Source of the DNA: Candidatus Rhodobacter oscarellae
Lineage (GTDB): Bacteria > Pseudomonadota > Alphaproteobacteria > Rhodobacterales > Rhodobacteraceae
Reading direction: 5' to 3'
Length of the DNA stretch: 64,000 bases
Assembly (NCBI RefSeq): GCF_001078595.1
Contig: NZ_LFTY01000002.1
Span: 2,909,773-2,973,772, forward strand
The first letter of the stretch is position 1. Every line of letters starts with the position of its first letter. The translations under genes and the position numbers were made by a program. The notes under the pieces are model-generated. The model was not told the origin of the DNA. It saw only the letters and a list, made by a program, of their open reading frames with translations, and made no database searches. Of this stretch, positions 18,223 through 27,282 are shown one piece after another.

Positions 18223-21123
18223 CTAGAACCGCTTGAGATACGAGATCAGCGCGTCCTTGTCGGCGTCGCTCAGGTCGGACCCGAAATGGTGGCCCTTGTT
18301 CACCACATAGTCAGGGCATTTCGACAGCCCCACCAGCGTGTCCACCAGACCGGTATCGGTGACGACCTCTTGCGCAAGGGCCTGCACGGACGGGTCGGCG
18401 ACCTCCTCGGGCGAGCATTGCCCGCCGAGCTGCTTGACCGCGCTGATCAGCGTCGGCCCGGCCTTGGCCAACTGCCAGCCGTGGGACAAGAGCGAGACGT
18501 CCTCGTCATTATCCGGCAGAAGCTTGGTGTTCAGCAGGGCGTTGATCGGGAAGTCCGCGGGGAAGGGACCGACCTCGATCCCGCCCTCCTCGGTCACTGC
18601 CCAGGGCGCTATGCGATGCAGCAGGCCCTTCCAGCCCTGCACGATCGGCGGCGAGAAGCCCGGCGGCACGATCAGGCAGGCGGGCGCCGAGGTGCGATAG
18701 ATCTGCCCCGCGACCGGCGCCTGGGTCAGCTGGTCCTTATACCGCGTCTCTGGGTTCAGCATCTTGCGGATCGAGCGCTCGAAATTGACCACGCGGTTCT
18801 CGACGCAGGGCATATACGGATCATCCGGATAGGCCGACGGGCAGGAGACATGCGCGGGGTACGCGTAGCCGCTGGAATAGCGGTCCTCGTAGCTCGCGTA
18901 GTCATAGCTGGGCGCGGCTGGCTCTTGCGCGGCACCCTCATCGCCCTCGGTGGCCGCGGTCTCTGTCGCGTCCCCGTCGCTGGCGTAATCGTCCGTGGCC
19001 GCCTGCGCCGGGTCCACCGCCGCGTAATAGTCCGGGCCGTAATAGTGCTTTTCATACCCAACCGAGTTGTTCAGCATGTAGGGCGCGCTGGTCCAGAGGC
19101 TGACCAGGGAGGCGGGCCGCAGGTATCCGCGGCCATTGCCCAGCGCCTGCCAGGTGCTGTCGCCGCCCGAGACCGGGTGCTCGACCGTGACCGGACCGAC
19201 CGGCGGCAGCTCTTTGTAGGTCGTGGACGAGAAGTTGTCCCAGATGTCACCCTTCAGCGCGTTGGTGGCCGTGGGCGAGCAGGCATTCACGCCCAGCAGG
19301 TCCATCGGTACGCGCCGCTCGGTGGACAGGTAGTTGCCCTGCAAGAAGTCCGGGTCCTTCACCTTGTCGGTCATCGCGGATTTGAACTCATCCGATTGCG
19401 CCCATTGCCAATAGCGGGCCCAGCACTCCAGGTAGTTCGGTCCAGCGCCGCCGCCTTCGCAGATGCCCATGTCGACGCCATAGGAATCTGGGATCGGCGG
19501 CTGGTGTTCACCATCGGAATGGCAGGCGGCGCAGGTCTCGGCAAAGACCTCCATGCCGCGTTCCACCGTGGCGCTGTCATCGGCGGCCAGGATCTCTTCG
19601 CCCCCGCGCGCATCCTCCAGCTTATCGGCCCGCGTGGTCACCAGGAAGAACACCGCCATGTCGATGCTCTGCGCCTCAGTCGCCTGCCAATAGACAGAGT
19701 TCTTCTGCGCATCCGCGATCTTGATCGGGCTGATCTTTTGCCCGCCCGCGAAAGGCCGGAAATGCAGCAACCACTCCTCGGAGAAGAGGCCAATGTTCAG
19801 ATACACCCGGTTCAGCGCGCCCAGCGCGCCGACGCTGTCCGCGCCGTCCTTAAGCACCCGCATGGACGCGCTTGCGCCCGTTTCGGGGTCATAGGCAGCG
19901 TTCAGCGCCGCAAAGGCCGGATAGTCGTTGAACTGCTTGTTGTCGCGCTCGCCGCCCTCCAGCGTCTCCCAGCCGGTCTGAAGCGATTGCATGAAGCGCG
20001 AGCGGGTCTCGTACACCGCATTCATGGTCCGCGGGTTGTTCATATAGTCGGTAGAGACCAGCGAGGTGTCCAGCGTCCCCATCGGGTTCGTGTGGAAGAG
20101 CTGGTAGAGGAAGTTGCGCTCTTGCTTGGCAGGGGTGCTTGGGTCCGGGCGCGGCTCGGTATCCCAGACAAAGATGCGATCCACCCAGTAATACTGCGCG
20201 CCGGGGTTCGAGGTGAGTTCCGAGAATTTCGGCTCCTCGACATTCTCCGGCGGGTTCAGCGGGTTCGGCCCCACATGGCAGAAGGCGCAGGACATGCCCA
20301 CGCGATAGGGCCGCACAAGGTCCGCATCGTTGTAGTAATCGGGGTCGTTATAGTACTTCTCGGCGTCCCAGCGCTTGGCCGCGGCGTCGTCGAAATCCGG
20401 GTTCGGCAGCAGGCGCAGCCCGATCACGCCGCTCGGCTCGCCGTAGTAGCTGCCCACCTCGATCGTGTCGCCGCGGCTGCCATAGGCGGCACCCTTGTAT
20501 TTCTGATCATCCGCAAACGGATCTGCGGTGTAGTCCCCGCCTCCGCAGCCCTCGATCCGGCGGTCCAGCATGAGGCCAAAGCGATCCGGATCCGGCTCTT
20601 CGCTTTTCTCAAAGCAGGGCTCGTTGATCATGCCGTTATAGCGAAAGCGGTTGTGCCGCCCATAGGCCGCGTTCGGGTCGTTCGAGATCAGCTTGAGCAA
20701 ATCAAACGCGCCAATGGTGTTCAGCGCCGCGAAGTCCCAGAACTTGTCGTTGCCGCCGGTCCAGACGATCCACATGTTCTGGCCCTTGATGGCGCGGGTG
20801 CGGACCTCTTCGGGGTCCATGCCCAGATCATTGGCGACCTGCAGGATCTCGTCGGGATAGGGCGCGCCATTGGCGGGCTTCTTGAGCAGCCCGTGGTCCA
20901 TGTCCTGAAAATAGGCCTCGTCGGCGCCGGGCATGTCATCGACCGTCATGCCCGCAAGCTTGGCCTCGTCATCCACATTCCCGAACTTATCCGCATCCGG
21001 CAAGATCAGGGCTCGGATCACGAAAAAGCCCACAACGGCGACAACCACCGTCAGCGCGAGGCCGACATAGATCACCCATTTGATCAGCCGCCCCAGCAAG
21101 CGCACGAAATACGACAAGGCCAT
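18223..21123 (-). CDS. Very large membrane-anchored dihaem c-type cytochrome
   Basis: A 966-residue protein with an N-terminal membrane helix (about residues 12-38) and a periplasmic body with two haem motifs, CAFCH (279-283) and CAACH (531-535). After the second haem comes SLWTSAPYMLNNS, the position where its two operon paralogs carry GPYLHNGS or SPYLHNGS, so all three share the dihaem-peroxidase/RoxA-like layout. A low-complexity acidic stretch rich in Asp, Glu, Ala and Thr lies near 715-760. GGAG precedes the ATG. It is far longer than cytochrome c peroxidases (about 330) or RoxA (about 680). An oxygenase, peroxidase or electron-relay role cannot be decided from sequence. Confidence 0.8.
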   Translation of the reverse strand: MALSYFVRLLGRLIKWVIYVGLALTVVVAVVGFFVIRALILPDADKFGNVDDEAKLAGMTVDDMPGADEAYFQDMDHGLLKKPANGAPYPDEILQVANDLGMDPEEVRTRAIKGQNMWIVWTGGNDKFWDFAALNTIGAFDLLKLISNDPNAAYGRHNRFRYNGMINEPCFEKSEEPDPDRFGLMLDRRIEGCGGGDYTADPFADDQKYKGAAYGSRGDTIEVGSYYGEPSGVIGLRLLPNPDFDDAAAKRWDAEKYYNDPDYYNDADLVRPYRVGMSCAFCHVGPNPLNPPENVEEPKFSELTSNPGAQYYWVDRIFVWDTEPRPDPSTPAKQERNFLYQLFHTNPMGTLDTSLVSTDYMNNPRTMNAVYETRSRFMQSLQTGWETLEGGERDNKQFNDYPAFAALNAAYDPETGASASMRVLKDGADSVGALGALNRVYLNIGLFSEEWLLHFRPFAGGQKISPIKIADAQKNSVYWQATEAQSIDMAVFFLVTTRADKLEDARGGEEILAADDSATVERGMEVFAETCAACHSDGEHQPPIPDSYGVDMGICEGGGAGPNYLECWARYWQWAQSDEFKSAMTDKVKDPDFLQGNYLSTERRVPMDLLGVNACSPTATNALKGDIWDNFSSTTYKELPPVGPVTVEHPVSGGDSTWQALGNGRGYLRPASLVSLWTSAPYMLNNSVGYEKHYYGPDYYAAVDPAQAATDDYASDGDATETAATEGDEGAAQEPAAPSYDYASYEDRYSSGYAYPAHVSCPSAYPDDPYMPCVENRVVNFERSIRKMLNPETRYKDQLTQAPVAGQIYRTSAPACLIVPPGFSPPIVQGWKGLLHRIAPWAVTEEGGIEVGPFPADFPINALLNTKLLPDNDEDVSLLSHGWQLAKAGPTLISAVKQLGGQCSPEEVADPSVQALAQEVVTDTGLVDTLVGLSKCPDYVVNKGHHFGSDLSDADKDALISYLKRF

Positions 21124-21139
21124 GTTCTTCAGTCTCCGA

Positions 21140-22612
21140 TCAAAGCGTTTTTAGATATGCAAGCAGGGCGCCCTTCTCGGCCTGGCCGAGATCGGTGCCC
21201 CAAGTATGTCCGGTATTGGCGTTGCCCGGCACGCTGGTGTCCACCTTCCAGCTGCGGCGCAGCGGGTCGTCATCCTCGCCGCTCACGAACCCGCCATTCA
21301 CCGGGTCCACCAGGTCAGAGCCGCGCCAGAACTCGGTCGGCCGATCCTTTGGCGCCTCCAGCAGCGCGGCCAGGTTCGGCACCGAGCCGTTATGCAGGTA
21401 CGGTCCCTTCAGCCAGAGCCCAACCAGCGGCACGGCGTTGTAGCCATCAGTCTTGTGGAAGAACTCAAAGTTCCAGGCGTAGTCCTCTTGGTAGTTGCCA
21501 TAGCGCCGCGCGGCCTCAGCCGTCCACATGTCCAGGCGGTGCCGGTCGGTGCCGATCTCGACCATCGGGATGGGCGTGCGGAACCGCGTACCGCTGGGCT
21601 CGTGGCAATCCGCGCAGAGGCCCGCATAGATCTCTGCCCCCTGCGCCACCGCCTCGGCGGATACATAGAAGGGATCGCCCGGGTCCAGGTCACTGGAGAA
21701 AGGCGATTTCGGCGGCATCGCGACGTTCGAGAAATCCTCGATCACCTTCAGGTTCTCCTCGGCACCGGGGAAGGACTTGTAAGTCATCCCGTCGCCAATC
21801 GCGCCCGCAACGACGGTCTCGTGAACGTCGCTCAGCAAGCCGTCCCAATGCACCGAGAAGCGGCGATGCGTGGTGGGCTGCGCGGCCTGCAGATCCCACA
21901 GCGGCATCATGTCAGAGTTCCCGATGGTGCCGTCATCCGGCAGCTCCAACGCGGTGTATTTCACCGGGTTGAACGGGTCGATCCGGCCAATGCCCCAGGT
22001 CGGATTGTCCTGCATCCAGGCGAATGTCTCGGCCTGGCCTTTCAGCGCAAAGCGCACGCCGGGGATCAGCACAAAGCGATACATCACCCGCTCCCACAGC
22101 GGCATGTCCACGCGAGACTTGATCGCGGGCATGATATTGCGCGCGTTGAACTTGTCGTCCTGGCCCACGGCGATCAGGAACTTGATAAAGCCCTGCACGT
22201 CCACGCGGGTGCCCGCGCCGGCGCTGACGATGGTCTCGGGGTCCTCAGCGTTCAACCGGTAGGTGCCCTGATGGCAGAACGCGCAGTTCGGCGCGATGCG
22301 CGGGATCACCCCCAGCGTTTTGTTCGAGAACCCAATCGGCAGCTCGTCGCCCGACCGCCAGGCCACGCCCAGCGCCGACCAGCCCTTTTGATCGCCCGGC
22401 AGATGCTCGGGGAAGACGATCGGCAGCACGCGCCAGATCCATTCGGGCAGGCCTTGGGCCGCCTCATTGCCAATCGAGCCGTGGTTGAACGCGAAGGCCG
22501 GATCGTTGTTGATCGGCTGCGGCACCTCGCGCAGCAGCAAGAGCCACCCGCCGACCCCCAGCACCACCACGGCGATCAGAATGTTGCGCAGCCATATCCA
22601 GAACCTGATCAT
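21140..22612 (-). CDS. Membrane-anchored dihaem cytochrome, paralog A
   Basis: A protein of about 490 residues with one N-terminal membrane helix (residues 5-27) and a periplasmic dihaem domain: CAFCH at 110-114 and CADCH at 333-337. Other conserved marks are HWDGLL near 255 and GPYLHNGSVPNL near 403-414, as in dihaem oxidoreductases of the cytochrome c peroxidase/RoxA group. The ATG at 22612 overlaps the previous stop as ATGA; a longer frame is unlikely. Clearly homologous to the 533-residue protein two genes upstream (compare HGSIGNEAAQGLP with YGSIGSEGNQGLP). It probably works with it as a periplasmic redox partner. Confidence 0.83.
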   Translation of the reverse strand: MIRFWIWLRNILIAVVVLGVGGWLLLLREVPQPINNDPAFAFNHGSIGNEAAQGLPEWIWRVLPIVFPEHLPGDQKGWSALGVAWRSGDELPIGFSNKTLGVIPRIAPNCAFCHQGTYRLNAEDPETIVSAGAGTRVDVQGFIKFLIAVGQDDKFNARNIMPAIKSRVDMPLWERVMYRFVLIPGVRFALKGQAETFAWMQDNPTWGIGRIDPFNPVKYTALELPDDGTIGNSDMMPLWDLQAAQPTTHRRFSVHWDGLLSDVHETVVAGAIGDGMTYKSFPGAEENLKVIEDFSNVAMPPKSPFSSDLDPGDPFYVSAEAVAQGAEIYAGLCADCHEPSGTRFRTPIPMVEIGTDRHRLDMWTAEAARRYGNYQEDYAWNFEFFHKTDGYNAVPLVGLWLKGPYLHNGSVPNLAALLEAPKDRPTEFWRGSDLVDPVNGGFVSGEDDDPLRRSWKVDTSVPGNANTGHTWGTDLGQAEKGALLAYLKTL

Positions 22613-23046
22613 GCCGCCACCTGCCCGGTTGCGATGGCCTGCTCGATCCGCACGATGTTGATCATGCAATAGAGCCAGGCGATGGCGATGGCGGCGTCAA
22701 TCAGCGCGATGCTCAGGAATCCCGGCGCGTAGCCGAACACCACCACCATGGTGATGAAATAGGTCGAGCCAAAGGTCCGCGACGGCAGGATCGACAGCCA
22801 GCAGAAGATGCGAAAGCGGTCGATGTCCAGCGTCATCGGCACGTAGAACGTGGTGATGATCAGCAACAGCCCCGCCCCCACGCGCGGCCAGATCGGGTCC
22901 ACCGCCGGGATGTTCAGGATCTCCAGGCACCACAGCGGCGCGATAAAGAACGGGATCGCCACGATCAGGTTCAACCCGATGCCGATCCAGGTCACCACCG
23001 CGTGGCGATACTTCCAGTTCACAAGGGCTTTGGAGGCTTGGGTCAT
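22609..23046 (-). CDS. Small four-helix membrane protein of the cytochrome operon
   Basis: A 145-residue hydrophobic protein with about four membrane helices, starting MTQASKALVNWKYRHAVVTW. It overlaps the genes on both sides by 4 bases, so it is an integral part of the operon between two paralogous dihaem cytochromes. No Cys-x-x-Cys-His motif and no recognised family. Given its place it may anchor or link the cytochromes to the quinone pool. That role is inferred only from position. Confidence 0.75.
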   Translation of the reverse strand: MTQASKALVNWKYRHAVVTWIGIGLNLIVAIPFFIAPLWCLEILNIPAVDPIWPRVGAGLLLIITTFYVPMTLDIDRFRIFCWLSILPSRTFGSTYFITMVVVFGYAPGFLSIALIDAAIAIAWLYCMINIVRIEQAIATGQVAA

Positions 23047-24644
23047 AGCGTTTTCATATACTCAACAATGGCGTCTTTTTCGGCGTCGCTTAGCGAGGTG
23101 CCGTATTCGTGGCCCGCATTGCCGTTGCCCAGGACATTGGTGTCATAGGTGAAGGTGCCGCCGGACCTGGCGTCGCTGCGGTAGCCGACCTTGACCAGGT
23201 CGAGCTCGCGCGCGCCGCGCAGCCAGGTCTTGGGGCGCTCGGCGGCGGTGTTCATCAGGTCGCGCAGCGTCGGGACCGAGCCATTGTGCAGGTAGGGCGA
23301 GCGCGCCCAGATCCCGTCCAGCGGGTGGTTGGCATAGCCGTCGGTCTTCTTGAAATGCCTGAAGCGATAGGGCGTGCCCGCATAAAGCCCCATCTGCGCG
23401 GCCGCAAAATCCTGGTCATAGGACGCCCAGCGCCCCACATCAGTGCCGATCTCTTCCAGCCCGACAACCTGGCCCAGATAGGGGTACTTGCCGGTGTCAT
23501 AGTCATAGCGCGTCGGCTTGATCAGGGCCTCGGCGGCGTGGTCCTCGCCAGTCTCCTTCGCCGCCATCGCCACCTCGTAGGCCGCAAGCTGCTCGTCGTA
23601 ATCCGCGTTGCCCATTCCGTGGCAGGCGGCGCAATGCGTCTCAAAAAGCGGCGCGCCGGTCTCGGCCAAGGCCATGTTGATCTCGCCGGGGAATTTGGGC
23701 GCTTCTAGCGTGTCGATCCAATCGCGGATGCGAAACAGGCTCTCGGCATCCACCGTAACCGGCGACACGCCCGCGCCAAGTGCTGCGGAAAAGTTGCGCT
23801 CTGTCACGCTGGCGTTGTTGCCGTCCCAATGCAAGTTCATCCCCGCCCGGGGCCGCTGCATCCAGATGGACGGGTAGTCGGACGAGCCATTCAAAGCGAC
23901 ATCCGAGATGTCATGCGGCCCCATCGGGAAGCCGAACTGCAAGACCTTGTAGCTGTTGAACGTGTCCACGCGCCCGGGGCCATAGGGCTCTTGCCGGGCC
24001 ACGAATTCCAGCTGATTGGATAGCGCCAGCATCTCTTTCTTCACCAGTGGCATCACGGCGAAGCGGTAGAGCTGGCGCTCAAGAAAATTTAGGTTTCCGG
24101 GCACCTCGTCAGAGTTGATGGCCGCAATCACGGTGTTGGTGTTGAACCCGGGGTCCTTGCCGACACGCGTGAAGAACTCAATGAAGGCGAAGAGGTCGAG
24201 GTCGTTGGAGGCACCGCCGGGCAGGGTGTGCACCGTCGTCTCACCCGGCAGGGTGTAGGTGCCGTAATGGCAGACCGAGCAGTTCAGCCAAGCGCGCTCG
24301 ATCCCGCCCACGATCCGCTTAGAGAAGCCGATGGGCAGGTCGTGGCCCTCTTCCTGGATCAGGCCGAACTTGGCGAAACCCTGATCGCCCAGCTCGTCCT
24401 TATAGATCACCGGCAGGGCTTGCAGGATCGGCGTCGGCAGGCCCTGGTTGCCCTCGGACCCGATGGAGCCATACTTGAAATGCTCCACCTCGTCGTCATA
24501 GGCGATCACCCATTCCTTGCTGAAGAACCAGATCAGCAGCAGGGCGATCAGCAGGAACCACACCAGGCGCCACCACCACCGCCGCGTGTTCTCGTAGGCC
24601 TCTATGGGTGTGGGCCGGTCATAGTCGAATTCGTCGTTTGACAT
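23043..24644 (-). CDS. Membrane-anchored dihaem cytochrome, paralog B
   Basis: A 533-residue protein with a cytosolic N-terminal tail, a membrane helix (about 26-42) and a periplasmic domain with haem motifs CSVCH (122-126) and CAACH (338-342). It also has LHWDGNN near 271 and RSPYLHNGSVPTL near 448-460. The homology to the 490-residue cytochrome downstream runs over the whole length, so the pair arose by duplication. Start and stop both overlap neighbours by a few bases, giving tight coupling. The conserved LHNGS segment and two-haem spacing place it in the dihaem peroxidase/RoxA-like group. The natural substrate or electron partner is unknown. Confidence 0.83.
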   Translation of the reverse strand: MSNDEFDYDRPTPIEAYENTRRWWWRLVWFLLIALLLIWFFSKEWVIAYDDEVEHFKYGSIGSEGNQGLPTPILQALPVIYKDELGDQGFAKFGLIQEEGHDLPIGFSKRIVGGIERAWLNCSVCHYGTYTLPGETTVHTLPGGASNDLDLFAFIEFFTRVGKDPGFNTNTVIAAINSDEVPGNLNFLERQLYRFAVMPLVKKEMLALSNQLEFVARQEPYGPGRVDTFNSYKVLQFGFPMGPHDISDVALNGSSDYPSIWMQRPRAGMNLHWDGNNASVTERNFSAALGAGVSPVTVDAESLFRIRDWIDTLEAPKFPGEINMALAETGAPLFETHCAACHGMGNADYDEQLAAYEVAMAAKETGEDHAAEALIKPTRYDYDTGKYPYLGQVVGLEEIGTDVGRWASYDQDFAAAQMGLYAGTPYRFRHFKKTDGYANHPLDGIWARSPYLHNGSVPTLRDLMNTAAERPKTWLRGARELDLVKVGYRSDARSGGTFTYDTNVLGNGNAGHEYGTSLSDAEKDAIVEYMKTL

Positions 24645-26083
24645 CAGACTTCACTCACATCGTGGTACGGGTAGGTCGGCGGGTAGTAGACCGAGTTCAC
24701 CTCTTTGATCATCGCCTCGTACTTCTGCTCGAAGGTTGTGCCGTCGTAGCGGCTCATCTCGTAGCAGCCGAGCGGGTTCTCTAGGTCGTTCAGCAGGCAC
24801 TTGTTGCAGTGGGTGCATTCCTTGCCTTTGTCCGGGGCGTTCTGGCGCTGCAGGATCTGCGGCAGGTCGTTGTTTGCGATCAGCGCGCGGGCGATGGTGA
24901 CCGCGTCGCAGCGCCCGCTGCGGATGGCGTCGGCGATCCGGTGCGCGTGCTGCCAGCCGCCGGTGACCATCACCGGGATGTCCTTGTCGACCTCCTGCAC
25001 CGCCTTCTTGATGACCGCCGAGTAATCCTCGCCGATGCCCTCAACCTTGGGCCCGCGCCGCCAAAGCCAATAGCGGTGGAAGAACCAGCGCCCGAACCAG
25101 TTCGAGAAGATGCGATAGTTCATCTTGGCGCGCACGCCCTGGTTCAGCATCACGTCATACCAGCGCACCACGTCCTGCATCGGCAGATCGCCCGGCGGGT
25201 TGGTGGGATGCGGGAAGGTCGAGCCCATCGAGACGTGGAACGCGTCAAACCCCTTGCCGCCATCCATCAAGAGCTTGCAGATATTGACCGTCTCATCCAG
25301 CGTGTTGCCCGGTTTCTGCCAGGGATAGAGCCAAGAGTTGAAGTCCACGGCGTTGATCTTCATCTGCACGTGGAATTCCTGGCCGCATTTCTCGCGGATC
25401 GCCCGGATGATCTCTAGCACGAACTGCGCGCGGGCCTCCCAGTCGCCGCCGTAGCGGTCGGTGCGGTCGTTGATGCCCGACGACAGGAACTGGGTGATCA
25501 GATAGCCGTTCGCCCCGTGCAGCTCGACGCCGTCCAGTCCGGCCTGCTGCGCCCGGCGCGCGCCGTTCGCAAAGAGCTGCACCAGATCTTTGATCTCGTC
25601 CTGCGTGGCGGCCTTGCAGAGGATGCCGTGGAAGTAGTCCTTGTGGTTGGTGGAACTCAGCACCTTGTGGTGGATGTTCTCGAACCCCGACAGATCCTGC
25701 TGCCGCCCGGAATGGCTGAGCTGCATGATGAACTTTGAGCCGTGGTGGTGGACCGACTTGCCGACCATCTCCCAGAAGGGGATCTTGTCGTCGTCGTCGA
25801 TCATCGCGTAGCGCGTCAGGATGCGGCCCTTCACCGTCACCGGCGTGTAGCTGGAAATGATCGCCCCGCAGCCGCCCTTTGCGAACTTCGTCTCCCAGTT
25901 CACCCGCGCATTGCCGCCATGCCCGTTATAGTCGTCAAACATCCCAGAGATGTTCGACCGGATGATGCGGTTCTTGAGTTCGCCCAGCCCGCTTCGGAAT
26001 GTCAGCGGGTTAAAGATGACGTCTGCGTTGTCTTCGTGGGTGTGGTCGCTATTGGGCGAGGTCGGGCCGGTGTCATCAAGCAA
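24644..26083 (-). CDS. Old Yellow Enzyme-type NADH:flavin oxidoreductase with Fe-S motif
   Basis: A protein of about 479 residues with an FMN TIM barrel. Seen are HGANGYLITQFLSSGIN, DRYGGDWEAR and a C-terminal cysteine cluster ECTHCNKCLLNDLENPLGC that fits a [4Fe-4S] cluster, as in 2,4-dienoyl-CoA reductase relatives. The C-terminal pyridine-nucleotide domain of those relatives is absent. I start at the TTG at 26083 because GGGG stands 8 bases upstream; a TTG at 26122 has no ribosome site. First gene of the leftward operon that continues with three cytochromes and a GMC oxidoreductase. It probably reduces an activated C=C bond of the pathway's substrate. Confidence 0.85.
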   Translation of the reverse strand: MLDDTGPTSPNSDHTHEDNADVIFNPLTFRSGLGELKNRIIRSNISGMFDDYNGHGGNARVNWETKFAKGGCGAIISSYTPVTVKGRILTRYAMIDDDDKIPFWEMVGKSVHHHGSKFIMQLSHSGRQQDLSGFENIHHKVLSSTNHKDYFHGILCKAATQDEIKDLVQLFANGARRAQQAGLDGVELHGANGYLITQFLSSGINDRTDRYGGDWEARAQFVLEIIRAIREKCGQEFHVQMKINAVDFNSWLYPWQKPGNTLDETVNICKLLMDGGKGFDAFHVSMGSTFPHPTNPPGDLPMQDVVRWYDVMLNQGVRAKMNYRIFSNWFGRWFFHRYWLWRRGPKVEGIGEDYSAVIKKAVQEVDKDIPVMVTGGWQHAHRIADAIRSGRCDAVTIARALIANNDLPQILQRQNAPDKGKECTHCNKCLLNDLENPLGCYEMSRYDGTTFEQKYEAMIKEVNSVYYPPTYPYHDVSEV

Positions 26084-26440
26084 TTTATTTTCCCCTGGCA
26101 AACAAAGCTCGGAATTAGGCAATCAAAAGGGCAAGTTGCCCAAACGTAAACATTTCGTGAAGAAGGGTAATCCTGCAACCGCGATTCCCGCAAGGGTTTT
26201 TCCGCCGATTATGGAATACCTTACCCGAGCAATTGCCGCCTAAGGCGGATCGCAAAAACCTGTATGGGTTTTCAAGGGGAGGCGCGGCAGAACCTATTGA
26301 AGTTGCGGGCGGTTGCTTTCCACGACAGCGCACTGCCCAAGACAAGCGTGACCACTTTTGGCAGTGCGCCCGCACGATCCAGAGGTCGCGCGCGACCAGC
26401 CCTTGGCTGCTCTATCAGATCAAAATCGGAACGGTTTAGG
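26084..26440. other. Promoter region of the OYE-cytochrome-GMC operon
   Basis: About 357 bases between two leftward genes. It contains a perfect 13-bp palindrome, GGGCAA-G-TTGCCC, at 26129-26141, about 45 bases upstream of the flavoprotein start, where an operator would sit. The remaining open frames are short, without ribosome sites or recognisable content, and the stretch is AT-richer than the neighbouring genes. Confidence 0.5.
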
Positions 26441-27037
26441 CTATATCCAGGACACCGGCAGCGAGGGCCTGACCCGCCCGGTTTCTATCGCATGCACGTA
26501 GTCGGATATCTCATGGCCTGTCTTGGGCTTTGGGTTGCCCGTGCTGATCCAATGCACCTTTCCAACATGGCGGAACTTTAGCCAAACCGGTGGGAAGCGC
26601 GTGATAAGGTCGTCTCTTCGGCAGATGTTCAGCACCTTGTTCTCGCCCTTCACCCACCTTCGCCCGCGCAGTGACATCGGCGAGCCAAAGCATATCGCCG
26701 GGATGTCGAGGGACGTGGACAAGATCTGCGCGGCGCCCGCGCCCAAACCGTGACCGATTAACATCCGGGGCTGATGCTTGGCGGCAAAGTCATAGATCTT
26801 GCGCGCGTGCTCATAGATCTCTGTGTGCCAGATTCGGCCGCTCGCCCCGCGGGTCACTTCGCCGCTATCAAGGGCTCGCGCCAGGCCCTCTGTTTCATCT
26901 CCTGCGGGTAAAGCGAGAAAGCCCTCAGGGGTGAGTTGTGCAATGATGCCGTCCATATCTAGTTGATGGGCGGCCGGAACAAGTTCAGGCTTGGTGTTGG
27001 TGCGATCTAATATCTCTGCCGCGTGTAATATTTCCAC
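26441..27037 (-). CDS. Degenerate class-3-lipase-like alpha/beta hydrolase
   Basis: A 198-residue protein with the layout of class 3 lipases: nucleophile elbow RMLIGHGLGAGAAQIL (near 90-105), AICFGSP, the acid-bearing RRDDLITRFPP and a late His (KTGHEISDYV). The elbow reads G-H-G-L-G rather than G-H-S-L-G, so the catalytic Ser is Gly. The codon is GGT, one transition from the serine codon AGT. GGAAACC precedes the ATG. It may be a pseudoenzyme, a decaying gene or a binding protein. No signal peptide. It stands alone, divergent from the branched-chain-type ABC operon. Confidence 0.6.
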   Translation of the reverse strand: MEILHAAEILDRTNTKPELVPAAHQLDMDGIIAQLTPEGFLALPAGDETEGLARALDSGEVTRGASGRIWHTEIYEHARKIYDFAAKHQPRMLIGHGLGAGAAQILSTSLDIPAICFGSPMSLRGRRWVKGENKVLNICRRDDLITRFPPVWLKFRHVGKVHWISTGNPKPKTGHEISDYVHAIETGRVRPSLPVSWI

Positions 27038-27282
27038 ATGGTTTCCTTCATCGAAAAACGATCAAAAATAAAGACTTAGACCATTAAACAATGCAAAGGA
27101 TCGTTTCAGTTTCTAGAAAAGTAGCGCGCGCGAAAAAAAACGCAATCCGGTCCAGGGCAAAATCTGCGCTTGTAGAACGCCTATCCACACGCCGATTCAG
27201 CAAGCTTGATCTATCAAGGGTCCTATGTTTCACTTCTCGAACGAACAAGGTCGAAAACGATGCGTTCGATTGGGAGGAAATT

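Noticed and set aside
18067-21972. A 1301-codon open frame on the plus strand opposite the large cytochrome and neighbouring genes
   Set aside because: It lies antisense to genes with intact haem motifs and membrane anchors, has Arg/His/Val-rich composition typical of shadow frames in GC-rich DNA, and contains no recognisable domain.
26084-26122. A TTG at 26122 as start of the OYE-type gene
   Set aside because: It lacks a ribosome site, whereas the TTG at 26083 has GGGG 8 bases upstream.
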